Of a stretch of DNA of 64,000 bases, positions 63,974 to 64,000 are shown piece after piece. The position numbers and the translations under genes were made by a program. Each line of letters starts with the position of its first letter. Position 1 is the stretch's first letter. The stretch spans positions 189,001 to 253,000 of the forward strand of contig OZ025733.1 of NCBI GenBank assembly GCA_964019335.1, written 5' to 3'. The notes below the pieces were generated by a model. The model saw nothing but the letters and a program-made list of their open reading frames with translations, ran no database searches and was not told the origin of the DNA. The stretch comes from Diplonema japonicum. Lineage: Eukaryota > Euglenozoa > Diplonemea > Diplonemida > Diplonemidae.

Positions 63974-64000
63974 ATGGCAGACGCTTACGAGCGTCTCAGA
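63974..64000 (+). CDS. Probable start of the next gene (cut by the window end)
   Basis: A T run, a pyrimidine-containing stretch, CAG at 63957-63959 and then an ATG 15 bases later with codons MADAYERLR. Only nine codons are inside the window, so this rests on the arrangement alone. Confidence 0.35.

Noticed and set aside
1-64000. tRNA, rRNA and spliced-leader RNA genes
   Set aside because: I looked for tRNA B-box (GGTTCGANTCC-like) and for a leader-type sequence followed by GT donor and found none I could defend by eye; a covariance-model search would be decisive.

Overview
The window looks like nuclear DNA from a eukaryotic protist, most likely a euglenozoan close to the diplonemids; this is an inference. 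Every intact gene I can support lies on the + strand. Genes are separated by AT-rich spacers full of A, T, C and G homopolymers, with a pyrimidine tract plus AG or an A-rich leader just before many start codons. That fits polycistronic transcription with spliced-leader trans-splicing. A few genes carry very short GT-AG introns (about 36-85 bp, often starting GTAT) packed with homopolymers. Coding regions are GC-rich at third positions, which creates long meaningless antisense frames.

Layout. 1-13.8 kb: a giant secreted multidomain protein (2489 aa, 4765-12234), preceded by the 3' end of a second copy identical over the compared coding part (1-3122), so a tandem array or an assembly duplicate. 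13.8-22.6 kb: a coiled-coil protein with a polyasparagine run, an amino acid permease, and a large LRR/IQ-motif protein of probable ciliary type. 22.7-30.4 kb: two almost identical secreted alliinase-family PLP enzymes flanking a small Cys-rich secreted protein, and a frame-disrupted Cys-rich pseudogene that is the only minus-strand coding trace. 30.9-40.2 kb: a PDZ protein, a coiled-coil protein with a possible beta/gamma-crystallin-like end, a cupin/JmjC-type oxygenase and a divergent Hsp70. 40.2-46.5 kb: a 22-bp minisatellite, three copies of a 50-residue lysine-rich protein family, and a ubiquitin-like/ankyrin protein. 46.5-54 kb: SCO1 copper chaperone, an ankyrin protein, two tandem secreted class-3 lipases, a Nudix hydrolase and a membrane protein with a degenerate class III cyclase domain. 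54-61.8 kb: a gene-free stretch with a duplicated ~275-bp repeat and two fold-back elements. 61.85-63.0 kb: a membrane-anchored PhyH-type oxygenase. The window ends at the probable start of another gene.

The genes do not form a pathway. Several make secreted proteins (giant protein, two alliinases, Cys-rich protein, two lipases), suggesting an osmotrophic or predatory cell that exports hydrolases and adhesins. Others serve mitochondria (SCO1), probably cilia (LRR/IQ protein) and signalling (cyclase-like protein). Recent tandem duplication is the dominant theme.
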